Notes under the pieces: generated by a model
Told to the model about the DNA's origin: nothing
The model's input: the letters and a program-made list of their open reading frames with translations, nothing else
Databases searched by the model: none
Position numbers and translations under genes: made by a program
Shown here: positions 8,153 through 16,380 of the stretch, in pieces
Layout of the letters: each line of letters begins with the position of its first letter
Position numbering within the stretch: the stretch's first letter is position 1
DNA from: a virus
Length of the DNA stretch: 44,300 nucleotides
Virus record (IMG/VR): IMGVR_UViG_3300033233_000064
Span: 1-44,300 of that record
Strand: one strand, 5' to 3'

Positions 8153-8951
8153 TCTATCAGAATCCGAACTCCGCCTATTAGCTCATGAAACTGACTTTAC
8201 TCTCTATAAGATTGTCGGAGCAGAGGATTTTACTGCGAGGTATAAGAAGTATCCTGAAATATTTGATAAGTTTATAAAGTATGAGAGAAAACTTAAACGG
8301 AATATAAAGGACTTTTTTGATCACTTATCAAAAGAGTTGCCTTTTTATGTAAAACACACATTGACCGCACAAGAAGAAGACGAAGAAGACGAGAATACAT
8401 ACTTATATACATACAACTGGGATAAAGAAGAACAGAGTTTAGGAATTAAACTGTATGACTCGCTTTGGCCTATTGTACTTCTTGGCTTGGCAAGTTTGGC
8501 GAAAGAAAATAAGTATCCTTATCACCCACCCGTTGACAGTTCTAAAATAATTAGAGATTTACAGAAGTATAGCAGTAAATTATCAAGCGACTTAACAGAC
8601 ACTACTAAAAGCATGATAATTGAACAAGTTAAAGCATCAATTAAGCTTGGCGAAACTTCAACAGACTTATTAAAAAGATTAAGTACTATGGTTGACAGTG
8701 AAGCAAGAGCTGAAATGATTGCAAGGAGTGAGTCTGTACGGATGTATGCACAAGGCAGGTATAATATGGCACAGCAACTTGATTTACCGTATAAAATATG
8801 GGAGACGGCACCAGGAGCTTGTATAATCTGTTCGCCATTAAATGGAGTAACAGTAAAACGGGATGATGAGTTTGCTGATGGGATATTTGATGCCGGTGAT
8901 CCACACCCGAATTGCAGATGTAGTGTCCATTATGTCAATGACGCAGGTTGA
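8127..8951 (+). CDS. Mu gpF-like minor head / head morphogenesis protein
   Basis: The C-terminal half shows the Mu gpF-like signature: ARSESVRMYAQGRY, then ICSPLNG, then PHPNCRCSV, with cysteines that may bind metal. Such proteins attach to the portal and take part in head assembly or are ejected. An in-frame TTG lies at 8091, but ATG 8127 gives a smaller overlap with the portal gene (26 bases) and is preferred; the product is 274 residues. Its 3' end overlaps the minus-strand gene at 8930-9145 by 22 bases, tail to tail. Confidence 0.82.
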   Translation: MSLRTRFDNLSESELRLLAHETDFTLYKIVGAEDFTARYKKYPEIFDKFIKYERKLKRNIKDFFDHLSKELPFYVKHTLTAQEEDEEDENTYLYTYNWDKEEQSLGIKLYDSLWPIVLLGLASLAKENKYPYHPPVDSSKIIRDLQKYSSKLSSDLTDTTKSMIIEQVKASIKLGETSTDLLKRLSTMVDSEARAEMIARSESVRMYAQGRYNMAQQLDLPYKIWETAPGACIICSPLNGVTVKRDDEFADGIFDAGDPHPNCRCSVHYVNDAG

Positions 8952-9145
8952 GACTTCTTTTTTATTTGTTTAGATTTCTCTTTTGCAAAAACCGTATTTT
9001 TCTTAAGATCAACACAGTTAATACAATCTTTGTTTGTTGAGTAATCTAACGTTTCATGATCTTCTTTCCAATGACAACTGCCACAGTAAGGACAGTATAT
9101 CCCTATATTACCGCCTTGATCTTGAAATACCTTATATTCAACCAT
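8930..9145 (-). CDS. Small zinc-ribbon protein on the minus strand
   Basis: This 71-residue protein has two knuckles, CPYC and CINC, about 24 residues apart, which make a likely zinc ribbon, plus a Lys-rich C-terminal tail. It is the only convincing minus-strand gene in the window. Support for it being real comes from the cysteine pattern and from a perfect TATAAT (minus strand, 9157-9152) six bases before its ATG. It is transcribed divergently from the protease gene and converges on the gpF-like gene. Function is unknown; a regulator or an inserted accessory gene is possible. Confidence 0.7.
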   Translation of the reverse strand: MVEYKVFQDQGGNIGIYCPYCGSCHWKEDHETLDYSTNKDCINCVDLKKNTVFAKEKSKQIKKKSQPASLT

Positions 9146-9151
9146 AATGTA

Positions 9152-9157
9152 ATTATA
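9152..9157 (-). promoter_or_regulatory. -10 box of minus-strand gene
   Basis: On the minus strand TATAAT is followed by six bases and the ATG at 9145, the same leaderless spacing seen on the plus strand. No clear -35 box is seen. Confidence 0.55.
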
Positions 9158-9162
9158 CTACA

Positions 9163-9190
9163 TTGACAACGCCTCTATATATAATACAAT
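9163..9190 (+). promoter_or_regulatory. Promoter for protease/scaffold gene, leaderless type
   Basis: TTGACA at 9163-9168, a 16-base spacer and TACAAT at 9185-9190 end six bases before ATG 9197. It lies back to back with the minus-strand -10 box in a 51-base intergenic region. Confidence 0.7.
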
Positions 9191-9196
9191 ATAGGT

Positions 9197-10744
9197 ATGG
9201 GAAAATTCCTCAAGTATGATACTGCTCACGATATCGTTCATTCTTATTACGGCGGGACTAGTGCTAATTGCCCTCTCTGCAATGGAAAAGCGGAAAAGAC
9301 GGAAGCTGAGGAGATGGCTGGCGAATGTATTTCAAATAGAATGGCTATGAACCGTGGACCAATGTTACAGACAATGGGTGCTGAACTTGATACAAAAACA
9401 AGGAACAATCTTGAAGACAGTTCATTTGCTTATATAGACAGTAAAGGCGGAAGACATCTGCCTATTCACGATGCCGCTCATGTAAGAAATGCTTTAGCAC
9501 GTTTCAATCAGACACAGTTTGAGTCAGAGGCTAAAAAGAAAGAAGCATTAAGCAAAATACATTCTGCTGCTAAGAAGCTTGGAGTCGATGTTTCCGATAA
9601 CAAAAAGTCAACAGAAGCTCATATTTATATTGACGTGATGAAGTTTGCCGAGGACGGGAAACTGCCTAAAGAAATACAACTTATCCCTATTGGAAAATGG
9701 AACACAAGTCAATATGGACCAATCGAAGTAACAGAAGATGATCTTAAAGAAATGGTAAAAAACTTTAATGAAAAGGTACGCAAAGCTGTCCCTATTGATG
9801 TTGACCACGAGAACAAAAAAGCCGCAGGTTGGATACATAAACTTGAAGTACGAGCAAATGGATTATGGTCAGTTGATACTGAATGGACTAAGTTTGGTGA
9901 GGAACTAATCACCGGCGGTATGTACAAATTCCTTTCTCCTGAATTCTCGCAAACCTATGTTGATCCTGAAAACAATGATCTTATATTGAATAATGTATTG
10001 ATTGCCGCGTCCCTTGTTAACTTTCCATTGTTCAAAGAATTGAAGCCATTAAGGGCACATGAAGGAGAGTACTTGACAAAAGAAGAAAATGGCTTTATGC
10101 TTTATATATCGTTACCTAAGTTAGAAAAATTAGAAAATTCTAAAACTATGCAACTTTCAGAAATATTAAAGAAAGACACAATTTCCGCAGAAGAGAAAGA
10201 CTTCTTAAAAGTTCACGCATCGGAGTTAACCGATGAACAAAAAAAGAAATATGGAATTGCAGAAGCAGATGACTCACATAAGACGACAAAAACAGGCGAC
10301 GAACCGACACTTGTTAAAATCTCAGCTTCGGAGCTTGAAACACTTAAGTCGCAAGCTCAAGCAGGGGCAATCGCAGCGAAAGAGCTCGAAACTACCAAAA
10401 TGAAAGAAGAACTTTCAACTCTCCTATTTAAAGACAAACACATAAAGTTCAAAGCAGGTGAGATTGACAAGGTTATAGGATTTGCTATGACATTAAATAA
10501 AGATCAAAAAGTAGCCTTTAAAGAAATATTAGGAATGTTGCCAGATATTAAATTATTTGGTGAAATTGGTTCGGCAGAAAACGGATTTGGTAAAGCACCT
10601 AAAGGCAAAGACAAAAGAACAGTCGCAGGAAATGAACTGGACACATTGGTAAAAGCAAGAATGAATGAGAAAAAAGAAGATTATGTTACGGCTTTGAAAG
10701 CAGTACAAACAGAACACCCAGAAGTTACTAATTATACAGAATAA
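9197..10744 (+). CDS. Mu gpI-like prohead protease with scaffold tail
   Basis: The 515-residue protein has three parts. Residues 1-70 contain CPLC. Residues 72-133 resemble the small DUF6582-type domain (FAYIDSKGGRHLPIHDAAHV). Residues about 145-290 match the Mu gpI-like protease: IDVDHE, then GWIHKLE, then GLWSVDTEWT and YKFLSPEF. The remaining 220 residues are charged and helical, as expected for a scaffold. It would cleave itself and other head proteins during maturation. It is followed by the decoration and capsid genes, the usual order. Confidence 0.82.
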   Translation: MGKFLKYDTAHDIVHSYYGGTSANCPLCNGKAEKTEAEEMAGECISNRMAMNRGPMLQTMGAELDTKTRNNLEDSSFAYIDSKGGRHLPIHDAAHVRNALARFNQTQFESEAKKKEALSKIHSAAKKLGVDVSDNKKSTEAHIYIDVMKFAEDGKLPKEIQLIPIGKWNTSQYGPIEVTEDDLKEMVKNFNEKVRKAVPIDVDHENKKAAGWIHKLEVRANGLWSVDTEWTKFGEELITGGMYKFLSPEFSQTYVDPENNDLILNNVLIAASLVNFPLFKELKPLRAHEGEYLTKEENGFMLYISLPKLEKLENSKTMQLSEILKKDTISAEEKDFLKVHASELTDEQKKKYGIAEADDSHKTTKTGDEPTLVKISASELETLKSQAQAGAIAAKELETTKMKEELSTLLFKDKHIKFKAGEIDKVIGFAMTLNKDQKVAFKEILGMLPDIKLFGEIGSAENGFGKAPKGKDKRTVAGNELDTLVKARMNEKKEDYVTALKAVQTEHPEVTNYTE

Positions 10745-10748
10745 TACC

Positions 10749-11132
10749 ATGCCAGGATTTACAGAGTATCGTGAGAAGTCATTTATAGCAACGAATGATT
10801 TAACAGGAAAACAATATTATCTCGTTGGTTTTGATGCAAGTAACGTCAACCAGGTGGTTTTGGCAAATGCCCAAACTGTTCCTGCTATTGGAATAGTAAA
10901 GAATGAAGGAGTTGCAAAAAAATCAGTAAATATTGTTATGCCACAAGAAGGAACATATAAGGTAATTCTTGGCGGAACAGTTTCAATCGGTTCTTGGCTG
11001 ACAGCTGATGCAAATGGAAAAGCAGTCGCAACAACAACAGTAAAAGATGTAGTTATAGGAAAAGCAGTACAGGCTGGAGTTGCAGGAGATATTATAGAAG
11101 TTATGCTTTGTTACGGAACATTAAGTATTTAA
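10749..11132 (+). CDS. Capsid decoration protein (DUF2190-like)
   Basis: This 127-residue, beta-rich protein lies directly before the major capsid gene. It contains patterns typical of DUF2190-type head decoration proteins, such as VNIVMPQEGTYKVILGGTV and GSWLTADANGKAV. It would trimerise on the outer capsid surface and stabilise the head. There is no Shine-Dalgarno sequence; the start is four bases after the protease stop. Confidence 0.75.
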   Translation: MPGFTEYREKSFIATNDLTGKQYYLVGFDASNVNQVVLANAQTVPAIGIVKNEGVAKKSVNIVMPQEGTYKVILGGTVSIGSWLTADANGKAVATTTVKDVVIGKAVQAGVAGDIIEVMLCYGTLSI

Positions 11133-11150
11133 TAATTTATTTAAACTAAA

Positions 11151-12086
11151 ATGCCACAAGTATCACAGGTTTATGTAGACTTGCCGATGACCAACGTTTC
11201 GTTGGCATATAAGAACATTGCATATGTTTCGGAAGAATTATTTCCGGTAATCCCAGTTCCCCATGACACTGGTATCTACTATGAATACTTGAAATCACGA
11301 TTTACTGCCGACAATACCGATGTCCGTGCTCCTGGTACTCGTGCACAAAGAATTGAATATAAACTTCAGAAGAATACTTATGGTCCATTAGATGACCATT
11401 CTCTTGAAATCCAAATCCCTGATGAGGAACGAAAAAACTCGATACAACCTCTTGATCCTGATACCGATGCGACAATCGAACTGACTGAAAAAGCAAAACT
11501 ATATAAGGAAGTAAATGCGGCAAGTAAATTTACCGACACTTCGGTAATCACTCAATATTCTACTCCTGCTGCTCTTTGGAATGACTATGCGAACTCAAAC
11601 CCAATCACTGACGTACAAACTGCTAAAAATACTGTTTCTAAAGCAGTACAGGTTGTACCGGAAATGCTTGATCTGTACCTAAGCTATCCAGTATACGCCC
11701 AACTTATCAATCATCCTGACATCATAGAACGTGTAAAATACTCACAGCTTGGTATTGTGAATGCAGATACACTAAGACAAGTCTTTCAAGTTAGATCAGT
11801 ACGAGTAATGTTTGCTGTTAAGAATACAGCAAAAGAAGGACAGACAACTTCACTGGATTATGTCTGGGGTAAACATGCTTGGCTTGTATACCGTACTGCA
11901 ACACCTGGATTAAGACAAGTCAATACAGGGTATACGTTGAACATGCCTGAAATTGCTGGACCTTGGGTAATTGAAGCATGGAGAGAACAAGCAGAGAAGT
12001 CTGACTATAAGAGAATATCATATTACTACCAACAGTTTATCATGGCAGCACCAGCGATATATTTCTTCAATGGAGCGGTAGCATAA
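11151..12086 (+). CDS. Major capsid protein
   Basis: The 311-residue protein sits in the capsid position after the protease and decoration genes. It has the pattern of Mu-like/HK97-fold capsid proteins: an N-terminal arm (SEELFPVIPVPHDTGIYYEY), a long helix rich in charged residues around 105-125, and a C-terminal WVIEAWREQAEKSDYKRI segment. It should form the capsid shell. Codon use is rich in strong codons, as in other structural genes here. Confidence 0.85.
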   Translation: MPQVSQVYVDLPMTNVSLAYKNIAYVSEELFPVIPVPHDTGIYYEYLKSRFTADNTDVRAPGTRAQRIEYKLQKNTYGPLDDHSLEIQIPDEERKNSIQPLDPDTDATIELTEKAKLYKEVNAASKFTDTSVITQYSTPAALWNDYANSNPITDVQTAKNTVSKAVQVVPEMLDLYLSYPVYAQLINHPDIIERVKYSQLGIVNADTLRQVFQVRSVRVMFAVKNTAKEGQTTSLDYVWGKHAWLVYRTATPGLRQVNTGYTLNMPEIAGPWVIEAWREQAEKSDYKRISYYYQQFIMAAPAIYFFNGAVA

Positions 12087-12118
12087 AGTTAATAGTTGTA
12101 CCTAATTAAACCACTATT

Positions 12119-12691
12119 ATGGGAGCAGTAATTAAACCAAAAGGTCGAGTTATCCGCGACGAGTTTCTTACCAATAAAGGATATATCCGTAGAAATGCTT
12201 TTACAGCACCTCTTGCTGCAAATTCTACATCATTATTAAATACCGCTTCTCTTGATGGTTCTACAAAGACTACTTTTGTTGCACAGCCTGATATGGCAAG
12301 AAACATATCACTCGTGGCCTCAGGAGTAACTACGGCAAATGTAGTTATAAATGGTACTGACATACGGGGGGCCGTTATTACCGAAACAATCGCACTAAAT
12401 GGGGGAAGTGCAGTATATACACTTAATGCTTTCTTAACCGTAACGTCAATCGTATTGCCGACTGTAGCAGCAACTAATGTCAATGTCGGAATATCTACCG
12501 CATTAGGACTTGACAGGAAGATGACTGAAAACGGCGTATTCCTTGCAACAGTAGATGCTGCCGCAGATAGTGCATTACCAACAGTTACCGTTTCTGGAAC
12601 AAGTGTTTCTTTGAACAAAGTAACATTTGCTACAGCACCAAATGCAACTCATAATTATGTTGTTTATTTTGTTGCCACTGAGCTTATATGA
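12119..12691 (+). CDS. Virion structural protein, beta-rich
   Basis: This 190-residue protein is rich in Ala, Thr, Val and Asn, with alternating beta strands and two glycine turns. It reads as a head- or fibre-associated beta-sandwich protein and I do not recognise a family. A 7-bp inverted repeat (TAATAGT/ACTATTA, 12090-12119) covers the start codon. It follows the capsid gene and overlaps the next gene by four bases (ATGA). An open frame on the opposite strand here is a shadow of this gene. Confidence 0.65.
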   Translation: MGAVIKPKGRVIRDEFLTNKGYIRRNAFTAPLAANSTSLLNTASLDGSTKTTFVAQPDMARNISLVASGVTTANVVINGTDIRGAVITETIALNGGSAVYTLNAFLTVTSIVLPTVAATNVNVGISTALGLDRKMTENGVFLATVDAAADSALPTVTVSGTSVSLNKVTFATAPNATHNYVVYFVATELI

Positions 12692-13233
12692 ACGTAAAAT
12701 TTCTTACAAATATATTATATGAAGGTCAAACATTTGAAAAAGGAAAAGAATATGACCTTGATGATAGTGTATTGGGAATAGTTAGACAACATGTAGAAAT
12801 AGTAAATCCACCTGCTCCACCGACTCCTGTTGAACCTAAAAACATTGAACCTGAAAACAAACAAGAAAACAAGCAAGAAGAAGGGAAAAAAAATGAACCT
12901 GAACAATCTGCTAATCCGCCTGCACCTGATGTTACAAGCACTCCAAGCATACCTGATGAAGATGTTAGACCTGTAAAAGAGACTTCTGACCTAAAAAAAA
13001 AAGGAACAACTCAAAAGACAACTCAAGAAACAACTGAAGGAACAAATGTATCTGAAAATCCCGAAGCCTCAGTTCTTGATGAAACTACTGATAAGCATGG
13101 GGCAGATGAAACTAAACAAGATACTGCAAAAAATGATGGACAATCTCCACAGTCTTCCACAGACCAAACCACTGAAATACTTACTGACAAAGCTAATAGG
13201 CTCAAAGAAGTTTTAGATAAGTTAAATAAATAA
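12688..13233 (+). CDS. Head-associated protein with long disordered tail
   Basis: Residues 1-45 form a small domain (NVKFLTNILYEGQTFEKGKEYDLDD) like the short phage proteins found beside capsid and connector genes. The remaining 135 residues are a low-complexity tail of Pro, Glu, Lys, Thr and Gln, surely disordered. It ends in a short helix (LTDKANRLKEVLDKLNK). Such tails may extend from the head surface. Its start overlaps the upstream gene by four bases. Confidence 0.6.
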   Translation: MNVKFLTNILYEGQTFEKGKEYDLDDSVLGIVRQHVEIVNPPAPPTPVEPKNIEPENKQENKQEEGKKNEPEQSANPPAPDVTSTPSIPDEDVRPVKETSDLKKKGTTQKTTQETTEGTNVSENPEASVLDETTDKHGADETKQDTAKNDGQSPQSSTDQTTEILTDKANRLKEVLDKLNK

Positions 13234-13235
13234 CT

Positions 13236-13835
13236 ATGCCACAGCAATTTACCATACCAGGTCTTTACAAAGCACTCGTAGGATTAAAACCAAACCATTA
13301 TAATGGAGCAACGGCTACCATTGGTGCTCCTGTCCAAACAGTAGGAACAGGTCTTTCTGATTTGACTGCTGGTGGAACTTCAACAGCGTTAGTCGATCAT
13401 GTATATACAATCAAGATATCTGTAACTGGTGCACCAGACAGTTTTCAGTGGAAAACAGATAGCGGATCATTTAGTGGAAACGTGGCAATTACAGGAGCTG
13501 CCCAGACGCTCGCAAATGGAGTAACAGTAACATTTGCAGCAACAACAGGACATACATTGAATGATACATGGACGATCACTGTCCTTTCAGGAGTTAGTAT
13601 TTCTGCAGCGGTTGGTTTAGGACGGATTATTGTTAATCAAGTAGGGAGTGGAGCGGAACTTAAATTATATGATGGCAATAGTTCATCAGGCACACTTCTG
13701 TATGATGGTGTAACCGCAGCATGGACGGCTGGGAATGCATATGAAATGGGATTAGCACTTCAAGGCGGACAAGGACTGTATGTCGCTTTGTATGCTTCAA
13801 CAACGTATCCCGATTTAATAGTTGGAACATATTAA
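13236..13835 (+). CDS. Virion structural protein, Ig-like beta-rich
   Basis: This 199-residue protein of Gly, Ala, Thr and Val has strands separated by short turns, resembling an Ig-like or head-fibre domain. The middle (VDHVYTIKISVTGAPDSFQW) and the repeated VTVTFAATTGHTLNDTWTI look like a beta sandwich. Family not recognised. It starts two bases after the previous stop without a Shine-Dalgarno sequence, so coupled re-initiation is likely. Confidence 0.6.
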   Translation: MPQQFTIPGLYKALVGLKPNHYNGATATIGAPVQTVGTGLSDLTAGGTSTALVDHVYTIKISVTGAPDSFQWKTDSGSFSGNVAITGAAQTLANGVTVTFAATTGHTLNDTWTITVLSGVSISAAVGLGRIIVNQVGSGAELKLYDGNSSSGTLLYDGVTAAWTAGNAYEMGLALQGGQGLYVALYASTTYPDLIVGTY

Positions 13836-13838
13836 AAA

Positions 13839-14480
13839 ATGGCTATTCCTTCAAAAGTAACAAACGGTGGAAATAACACAGCTAATGCTACTAACGTATT
13901 CCGTATCACATGGTCAACCGCTTTATCAGTAGCTCCAATCTATCAGATGTGGGATAATTCTTCAACTTTTCCTGCAGTTGATGCGGCAGGATCAACGACT
14001 ACTAAAGAAGCGTTTACCGGAACAGCAGGAAATTCTAACAAGCCAGAATATGCCTTATACTGTTCTTCAAGCACAGGACCAGGAGCAAGTCTTTGGCTTC
14101 CGGCTACAGCGACAGCAGGTTCGGCTAATCCAAATAGAATGAAAGGGTCAACTAACTATGTTACCGATCCTACAATTCCAGGTGCATCAGGAGTAACCAA
14201 ATTCAATATCACTGCAGAGTTTGCCTCAGATAGTTCTGTTCCAAGTTCAAGTTCACAAAATATATTATTACAAGTAGTCTATCAATACACAGGCACTGCA
14301 CCGTCTTTAACGTACGCGTATAATGATGGTGGAACGGAAGCAACCCCAGTATGGACAAACTTTACTCCCGGAACAAATGGAATTAGATTAGTTAATGCAG
14401 GAACAGTATCAGGAACTTATAAGTTTACCTTGCCCGCTTCGTCAGTAAGTTATGTGACGGAGCTTTGGGTAACTACTTAA
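13839..14480 (+). CDS. Virion structural protein, beta-rich
   Basis: This 213-residue protein is rich in Ser, Thr, Asn, Ala and Gly, with low charge and many aromatic residues near turns, typical of phage surface or fibre proteins. No enzyme motif is seen. It belongs to the block of structural genes placed between the capsid and connector genes. It starts three bases after the previous stop. Confidence 0.6.
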   Translation: MAIPSKVTNGGNNTANATNVFRITWSTALSVAPIYQMWDNSSTFPAVDAAGSTTTKEAFTGTAGNSNKPEYALYCSSSTGPGASLWLPATATAGSANPNRMKGSTNYVTDPTIPGASGVTKFNITAEFASDSSVPSSSSQNILLQVVYQYTGTAPSLTYAYNDGGTEATPVWTNFTPGTNGIRLVNAGTVSGTYKFTLPASSVSYVTELWVTT

Positions 14481-14482
14481 TT

Positions 14483-14773
14483 ATGATAGATATACCAATA
14501 AAGACGCAAACAAAAACACAAACAAAGACAGACGTTTGTGAGTCATGCGGAAATGTATTGCCTTTATTTAACGTTTCTCATCACCAAGAAGAGAACGACA
14601 AAGTATGGAGATATTGTCAAAAGTGTAAGACTTCGCATGAAATAGAATTAGCTGTTAATGAAAAACTAAAAACCCTTATGGCCATTAGTCCTCAATTGGC
14701 AAATGATCCTAATGTAGCAAACCAAATAAGAAACCGAGTTGTACAACAGTTCTTAAAAGATGGAAAGTTATAG
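14483..14773 (+). CDS. Small zinc-ribbon protein in structural block
   Basis: This 96-residue protein has four cysteines, C19, C22, C45 and C48 (CESC and CQKC), a classical zinc ribbon. A helical C-terminal half follows, and a Thr/Lys repeat (KTQTKTQTKT) sits at the N-terminus. ATG 14483 is two bases after the previous stop; a TTG further upstream would overlap and is not preferred. Function is unknown, possibly an assembly factor. Confidence 0.6.
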   Translation: MIDIPIKTQTKTQTKTDVCESCGNVLPLFNVSHHQEENDKVWRYCQKCKTSHEIELAVNEKLKTLMAISPQLANDPNVANQIRNRVVQQFLKDGKL

Positions 14774-14783
14774 TGCATTATAA
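14768..14783. promoter_or_regulatory. Near-palindrome TTATAGTGCATTATAA
   Basis: This is one base off the perfect palindrome at 30105-30120. It overlaps the last codons of the zinc-ribbon gene and holds TATAAT at 14779-14784. It lies 40 bases before the next gene. It could be an operator or part of a weak promoter; no good -35 box is seen. Confidence 0.4.
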
Positions 14784-14822
14784 TTTACTGGTCAGCCTTG
14801 AAGCTGATACAGGTTCAATCTT

Positions 14823-15239
14823 ATGTTCATAGCTCATTTGTCAAATGGCAAGACCTTCACCGGGAAAGATGGTTACTGGGATGATTGTCCAGACCAAATA
14901 GCTTCATTACATATTACGCTTCCAGTCCAAGTTAAAACAATGACTTCTGACGGATCAGTAATTGCCATGCCACCGCCCACAGTCGAACTAAAGAATTATG
15001 AGGCTTATTACTTCGCCCACGAAGCTGTAGCACAGATAATGACATTTGGAGGAGGACAGGTCAGCAGAGTAGGTAGCGGACAAGGAACAGAGATTGCCGA
15101 AGTCATGGCGGGAATAGACTATAAACACGATTTAGTAGTCTATATTCGAGTTGATAAGAAAGCAAACATAACAGTTAAGAGATTTCCAGTAAAGGAATTG
15201 AAAGTCAGAGAAAGTGCTTTGCGTAAAGGCGTGTTATAA
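14823..15239 (+). CDS. Uncharacterised structural-region protein
   Basis: This 138-residue protein has mixed alpha/beta character, with an acidic N-terminal part (GKDGYWDDCPDQ), a central glycine-rich stretch (MTFGGGQVSRVGSGQG) and a basic C-terminal part. Family not recognised. Its place among virion genes suggests a minor virion or assembly protein. TATAAT at 15235-15240 lies within its last codons and may drive the next gene. Confidence 0.55.
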   Translation: MFIAHLSNGKTFTGKDGYWDDCPDQIASLHITLPVQVKTMTSDGSVIAMPPPTVELKNYEAYYFAHEAVAQIMTFGGGQVSRVGSGQGTEIAEVMAGIDYKHDLVVYIRVDKKANITVKRFPVKELKVRESALRKGVL

Positions 15240-15280
15240 TAAAACTATCCACTTGTTCCTCACGATAGGACTACAAGTTT
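15235..15280 (+). promoter_or_regulatory. -10 box followed by a leader hairpin
   Basis: TATAAT at 15235-15240 is followed by a hairpin: ACTTGT (15251-15256) with TCCT, loop CACGAT, then AGGA and ACAAGT (15273-15278), with a 2-base bulge. The gene it precedes starts at 15320, so this would be a structured leader of about 70 bases, unlike the leaderless genes nearby. Confidence 0.4.
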
Positions 15281-15319
15281 CCACAGTTGTACTGAACATT
15301 ATCAGTTTCAACAATTTAT

Positions 15320-16312
15320 ATGAGCCAACATACAGACTTGTCAATAGTACCAGTTTCAGTAGCTCCTTCTCCTGCAACAAGTGGTACTACGGTGGGTGTA
15401 ACAGATGCCAATGCAGCCTATCTTCCTAATGTATATCCTTGGTATGCTGTCATAAAGGCAACAGGTCAAGCTCCAACAAGAACAAATGCAGAGATAGTCA
15501 AAGTAACCGCAGGATCATCTGCTGGTGGTATAACTACCTATACGATTGTCCGGACACAGGGCATTCCGGCTACTTCGGCAAGAACAGTTGTAGTGGGAGA
15601 TGATATATATGATGCAAATTCAGCTGTTCTGTATCCTCAAGGAGCACTTGTCGGAGATACCGATACACAAATCGTAAGTGGAAAAACCTTAACTTCCCCC
15701 CTTTTTCAAGGAAAAGTAGACGGGTGGATTTCAGCCAATGAAACGTGGACGTATGCCTCACCTTCAACCATCACTGTCCCATCAGGTGCTGCTTCCAAGT
15801 ATCAAAAAGGTGATAGGATTAAGTGGACTCAAACAACTGTGAAATATGGGGTAATTATAGCAGTTGCTGATACCTTGCTTACGATAGCAGTTAATACTGA
15901 CTACACAGTCGCCAATGCAGCCATATCAGCTAACTATTATTCCCATGAGGCAAATCCGATAGGGTATCCTCATTGGTTTAACTTTACTCCTACATTTACT
16001 GGTTGGAGTACTCCTCCTACATGGGTTCTTGCCCGATTTATGATAATAGGAACATTTTTTTGGGCAAATTTTCGTGGGAATTTTAACTCTGGTACAAGTA
16101 ATTCTACTAATTTTATTATGGGTATGCCAGTTACTCCAGTTTCAGGAACTGTTCATTCACAAGCTGAAATTTTAGAAGATAACGGTGTAAGATTTGGTCC
16201 TGGTGCTTGTGAACCTAGTAATTTTCAGTTATATAAAAATGGAGGTTTAGCTTCATGGACAGCCTCAGGAACAAAAGGAGCGGAAAATTTATCTTTTCAA
16301 TGTCAATTTTAA
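15320..16312 (+). CDS. Tail-fibre-like structural protein
   Basis: This 330-residue protein is Ser/Thr/Ala/Gly-rich and beta-rich. The N-terminal half has a fibre-like fold (VYPWYAVIKATGQAP, then TVVVGDDIYDAN), and a hinge reads SGKTLTSPLFQGKVDGW. A C-terminal head with aromatic residues (YPHWFNFTPTFTGW) may bind a surface. The TLTSP hinge also occurs in the fibre at 27309-28283. A 30-bp element in the 3' flank (16347) recurs in the 3' flank of that other fibre gene. Probably a head or tail fibre; the receptor is unknown. Confidence 0.6.
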   Translation: MSQHTDLSIVPVSVAPSPATSGTTVGVTDANAAYLPNVYPWYAVIKATGQAPTRTNAEIVKVTAGSSAGGITTYTIVRTQGIPATSARTVVVGDDIYDANSAVLYPQGALVGDTDTQIVSGKTLTSPLFQGKVDGWISANETWTYASPSTITVPSGAASKYQKGDRIKWTQTTVKYGVIIAVADTLLTIAVNTDYTVANAAISANYYSHEANPIGYPHWFNFTPTFTGWSTPPTWVLARFMIIGTFFWANFRGNFNSGTSNSTNFIMGMPVTPVSGTVHSQAEILEDNGVRFGPGACEPSNFQLYKNGGLASWTASGTKGAENLSFQCQF

Positions 16313-16346
16313 TTAACTTATAAATCAATTCATTAAAAGTGATATA

Positions 16347-16376
16347 AGAAACTCATTATCAATAATTAAAACAAAA
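16347..16376. repeat. 30-bp direct repeat, copy 1
   Basis: The stretch begins AGAAACTCATTATCAATAAT and ends AAAACAAAA. It matches 28300-28329 at 29 of 30 bases. Both copies sit just after a tail-fibre gene and just before the next ATG. Confidence 0.8.
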
Positions 16377-16380
16377 ATGA

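Noticed and set aside
12090-12119. Inverted repeat as terminator after the capsid gene
   Set aside because: The stem is AT-only with a 16-base loop and no T run; it overlaps the next start codon, so a terminator call is not supported.
12106-12618. 170-residue open frame on the minus strand
   Set aside because: It lies opposite a plus-strand structural gene of the same length and mirrors its alternating composition; no start signal or promoter is seen.
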